Assembly: GCA_036339995.1 (NCBI GenBank)
Contig: JAYYZW010000107.1
Coordinates: forward strand, 1 to 16,697
Direction of reading: 5' to 3'
From: JAYYZW01 sp036339995
Lineage (GTDB): Bacteria; Pseudomonadota; Gammaproteobacteria; Ga0077536
Length of the DNA: 16,697 nt
The position numbers and the translations under genes were made by a program. How positions within the stretch are numbered: the first letter of the stretch is position 1; every line of letters starts with the position of its first letter. Below, one piece after another: positions 15,292-16,697 of the stretch. The notes beneath the pieces were generated by a model. That model was not told the origin of the DNA and searched no databases. It saw only the letters and a program-made list of their open reading frames with translations.

Positions 15292-15493
15292 GTGGATGAA
15301 GCGCTCGCGCTACTGGTAAGCGCACTCTAACTCGAACGACTCGAGGAAATATTTTTTTCGCGGCGCCATCAGCGATACGTATCTCAAGCGCGTGTATGGC
15401 GGCAAGGTACTGGGGGAAGCGATCAAGGCAGCGCAGTCAACCGCCGACGAGCGTGATGTACACTCCATCCATGCATATTTCCCGTCGTCCGGT
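15292..15493 (+). pseudogene. Decayed N-terminal fragment of acyl-CoA thioesterase II (tesB-like)
   Basis: Translation from GTG 15292 gives DEALALLVSAL, an in-frame TAA (15328-15330), then LERLEEIFF. After a one-base frame change in the run of seven Ts (15352-15358) it continues RGAISDTYLKRVYGGKVLGE and ends VHSIHAYFPSSG. These match, in order, the TesB N-terminus (LERLEENLFRG, VFGGQVLGQA, HSLHAYFLRPG). Nothing TesB-like follows about 15493, so the C-terminal ~200 residues, including most of the catalytic site, are missing. The fragment starts 14 bp after panB. The downstream part is fused by chance in one open frame with the small secreted protein that follows. Stop, frameshift and truncation together point to true decay. 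Confidence 0.72.
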
Positions 15494-15532
15494 GTATCTT
15501 TGCTCGCAATTCAAATCAAACATTGGAGAAAA

Positions 15533-15940
15533 ATGATCATGCTCAGGAGTATCGCTTTGATGCTGGTCGCGGGATTGGCCGCAACGGCTCAGGCCAACGA
15601 AAAGTTTTACGAGTGCGACGCACTCCACGTGTCCGAGTTGAACGATAGCGGTGAATTGGAGCAGACCAATTTCGCCAAGGCCATTGCCGTCTACGAATCC
15701 CATTTCGCTGTCGACCGGGAAACGGGAGCGGCGGCCCATGGACCGTTCGGATCCTGGGACGCAAAAGATACCCAGGTATTGAGTCCGGGCACTGACACCG
15801 AGGCATTCAAGGTTCTATGGCTGGCAAAAGCGCCCTACACTCATTTCAAATACCTACTGGTTAAATCCTATGTCGAAGGCGACAAAAAACCGTTCCTGGG
15901 CCTGACCGGGAATGTCGTGATTACCGGCCTATGTGAGTAA
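15533..15940 (+). CDS. Small secreted protein of unknown function
   Basis: A 135-residue protein starts at ATG 15533 (or ATG 15539), with GGAG at 15525-15528. Residues 1-21 form a clear signal peptide (MLRSIALMLVAGLAATAQA, cleavage before NEKFYECD). The mature part is about 114 residues, has two cysteines (one near each end, in YECDA and the terminal GLCE) that could form a disulfide, and no membrane segment. I do not recognise the family. A longer open frame from 15392 exists, but its first part is the tesB remnant, so the signal-peptide start is preferred. A GC-rich inverted repeat follows the stop. Periplasmic location is likely; function unknown. Confidence 0.72.
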   Translation: MIMLRSIALMLVAGLAATAQANEKFYECDALHVSELNDSGELEQTNFAKAIAVYESHFAVDRETGAAAHGPFGSWDAKDTQVLSPGTDTEAFKVLWLAKAPYTHFKYLLVKSYVEGDKKPFLGLTGNVVITGLCE

Positions 15941-15956
15941 GACGGAAGCCTGGTGC

Positions 15957-15980
15957 GGGCGCCGGGTCGACGCGGCGCCC
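15957..15980 (+). terminator. GC-rich inverted repeat after the secreted-protein gene
   Basis: GGGCGCC (15957-15963) and GGCGCCC (15974-15980) form a perfect 7-bp stem with a 10-base loop, 16 bp after the stop codon. There is no following T-run, so classical intrinsic termination is doubtful. The trailing GTAGGA resembles part of the window's REP-type repeats, so this may be a degenerate relative of those. Confidence 0.35.
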
Positions 15981-16067
15981 GTAGGAAAACCATCGGCGCG
16001 ATTTTTCCGAAAGGGATAACGATGTCAGATGAAATATTCTGTCTTAAAGTCGTATCTGATCACACCT

Positions 16068-16363
16068 TCACTTATCGTAGCGAATAATGGTGACATCGAT
16101 GTCGTAATATTTCACTTCACCACCAGCGCCGTTTAGCCCGTTCTTCAAATTGAGTTTTGCTCAATAAGCTGTGCCATTCGTTGCTCTTCAACTTGAAGCA
16201 TGTCGACACCCACGCCCGCAACAACATGGATCGACGCCACATCGTTCGTATCCACTTTGACATTTGCTTTAGGCGCTTGAAAGAATTTCGCCTTGGGGGC
16301 CGTGCCAGCGCAACCACCAAGCACCATGATGGGAATTATTAATAAGATGTTGAAGATTCGCAC
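16068..16363 (-). pseudogene. Small lipoprotein gene with frameshift (DUF4410-like by eye)
   Basis: From GTG 16363 the frame encodes a lipoprotein signal (MRIFNILLIIPIMVLGGC) with lipobox LGGC and lipidated C18, followed by KVDTNDVASIHVV and EEQRMAQLIEQNS, then stops at 16145. One base out of frame the next stretch reads NLKNGLNGAGGEVKYYDIDV then TIIRYDK up to TGA at 16068-16070, which looks like the natural continuation. A one-base loss near 16155 explains this. The joined product of about 98 residues recalls the end strand pattern of DUF4410 lipoproteins, which is a guess. Even rejoined, it stops sooner than I would expect for that family. It could be a decaying gene or a sequencing error; the frame-1 product alone (72 residues) is also possible. 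Confidence 0.5.
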
Positions 16364-16677
16364 GATGTACCCCCGCTTTTTTTATTAAAAATCGGGGGCT
16401 GTGCCGGCGCCGAGGTTTTATCAGACATTTGCGGAGTGGCAAAAGAAAGGTTTCGGTGTGAATAAGCTTGGGTTCCCGTATTGTGATAATGACCCTTGAA
16501 GCTTCGATCACGGAGGTGAGCAGCGTCCGCCAGCCGATCTGGGTGCGACCATCGCCATCGATCGATGTCAGCAGACGGGGTAGCAAACGAGATCCCCCCA
16601 GTTTTCTCGGCACTTCGTCCTACTTGCTTGTTGCAAACAAGTTTAAATAGAGGGACAATCCGCCTATCTACGCTCGC
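16364..16677. other. Gene-poor AT-richer stretch
   Basis: No open frame here has a convincing start, ribosome site or family likeness. It holds an inverted repeat at 16370-16398, and a short perfect dyad CTTGTT-gca-AACAAG at 16627-16641 located 36 bp before a possible start codon at 16678. Base composition is more AT-rich than the rest of the window. A minus-strand open frame (16269-16613) has a protein-like patch near 16490-16580 but overlaps the lipoprotein start and has no recognised motif. Confidence 0.4.
16370..16398. repeat. Inverted repeat with T-run/A-run upstream of the lipoprotein start
   Basis: CCCCCG (16370-16375) and CGGGGG (16393-16398) flank a run of seven Ts and a run of five As that can also pair. 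On the minus strand the G-run lies about 6-11 bases before the GTG start of the lipoprotein gene, so the hairpin would bury its only Shine-Dalgarno-like G-tract. It could be an attenuator, a terminator or chance; no regulator is visible nearby. Confidence 0.4.
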
Positions 16678-16697
16678 ATGAAATTCTATCCCGAACG
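16678..16697 (+). CDS. Possible start of a further gene (six codons visible)
   Basis: ATG at 16678 opens MKFYPE and runs off the window edge. AGAGGGA at about 16649 is too far upstream to be its ribosome site, so support is thin. Too short to assign. Confidence 0.2.

Noticed and set aside
14465..15325. Minus-strand open frame of 286 codons opposite panB
   Set aside because: panB on the plus strand has all catalytic residues; the antisense translation has no recognisable domain.
15392..15940. Single 182-residue protein spanning 15392-15940
   Set aside because: Its first ~34 residues are the tesB remnant and a signal peptide starts at 15533 with its own ribosome site; the fusion is accidental.
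16022..16087. 21-codon open frame with a GAAAGGG ribosome-like site
   Set aside because: Too short, no known family, and it overlaps the end of the opposite-strand lipoprotein remnant.
1..16697. CRISPR array, tRNA, rRNA, integrase or insertion sequence
   Set aside because: Looked for repeats with regular spacers, tRNA-like cloverleaf ends and transposase motifs; none seen.

Overview
The window reads as a piece of a gammaproteobacterial chromosome. It is GC-rich (about 60% by eye), has dense genes with Shine-Dalgarno starts, and carries paired inverted REP-type repeats of a kind common in Pseudomonas, Xanthomonadales and relatives. I cannot name a genus. The last ~700 bases are visibly more AT-rich and gene-poor.

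Layout. On the minus strand, 1-279 is the start of an exported, probably outer-membrane protein and 424-867 is a small His-rich DUF2946-type protein; together they look like a metal-related pair. Next, still minus, come an acyl-CoA dehydrogenase (948-2120) and an enoyl-CoA hydratase (2275-3060). A divergent AT-rich intergenic region leads to a plus-strand run: family III CoA-transferase (3369-4553), HMG-CoA-synthase-like protein fused to a DUF35 zinc-ribbon/OB domain (4659-6095), SCP-x-type thiolase (6128-7330), a second acyl-CoA dehydrogenase (7466-8611), a MatB-like acyl-CoA synthetase interrupted by an in-frame TAA (8634-10166), and a polytopic GT-C-like membrane protein (10186-11778). After a repeat and a promoter candidate come a MaoC hydratase and a CitE-like lyase overlapping by 4 bp, a LinB-like haloalkane dehalogenase, and panB. 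The right end holds a decayed tesB fragment, a small secreted protein, a frameshifted lipoprotein gene and the possible first codons of another gene.

How it may work together. The set contains CoA activation (CoA-transferase, MatB-like ligase), two alpha,beta-dehydrogenations, two hydrations (crotonase and MaoC types), and two carbon-carbon cleavage steps (thiolase and CitE-like lyase). This is a beta-oxidation-type module for some carboxylic or dicarboxylic acid, lacking only an obvious 3-hydroxyacyl-CoA dehydrogenase. The MaoC-CitE pair recalls the Rv2499c-Rv2498c pair of Mycobacterium tuberculosis (itaconate and leucine/(R)-HMG-CoA breakdown). The thiolase next to an HMGCS/DUF35 fusion recalls the archaeal thiolase-DUF35-HMGCS complex and the BbsAB thiolase of benzylsuccinate degradation. 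The substrate is not decidable from sequence alone.

Most unusual: the HMGCS-like protein appears to lack the catalytic Cys while keeping an intact zinc ribbon, and three genes (ligase, tesB, lipoprotein) show inactivating changes. These may be real decay or sequence errors.
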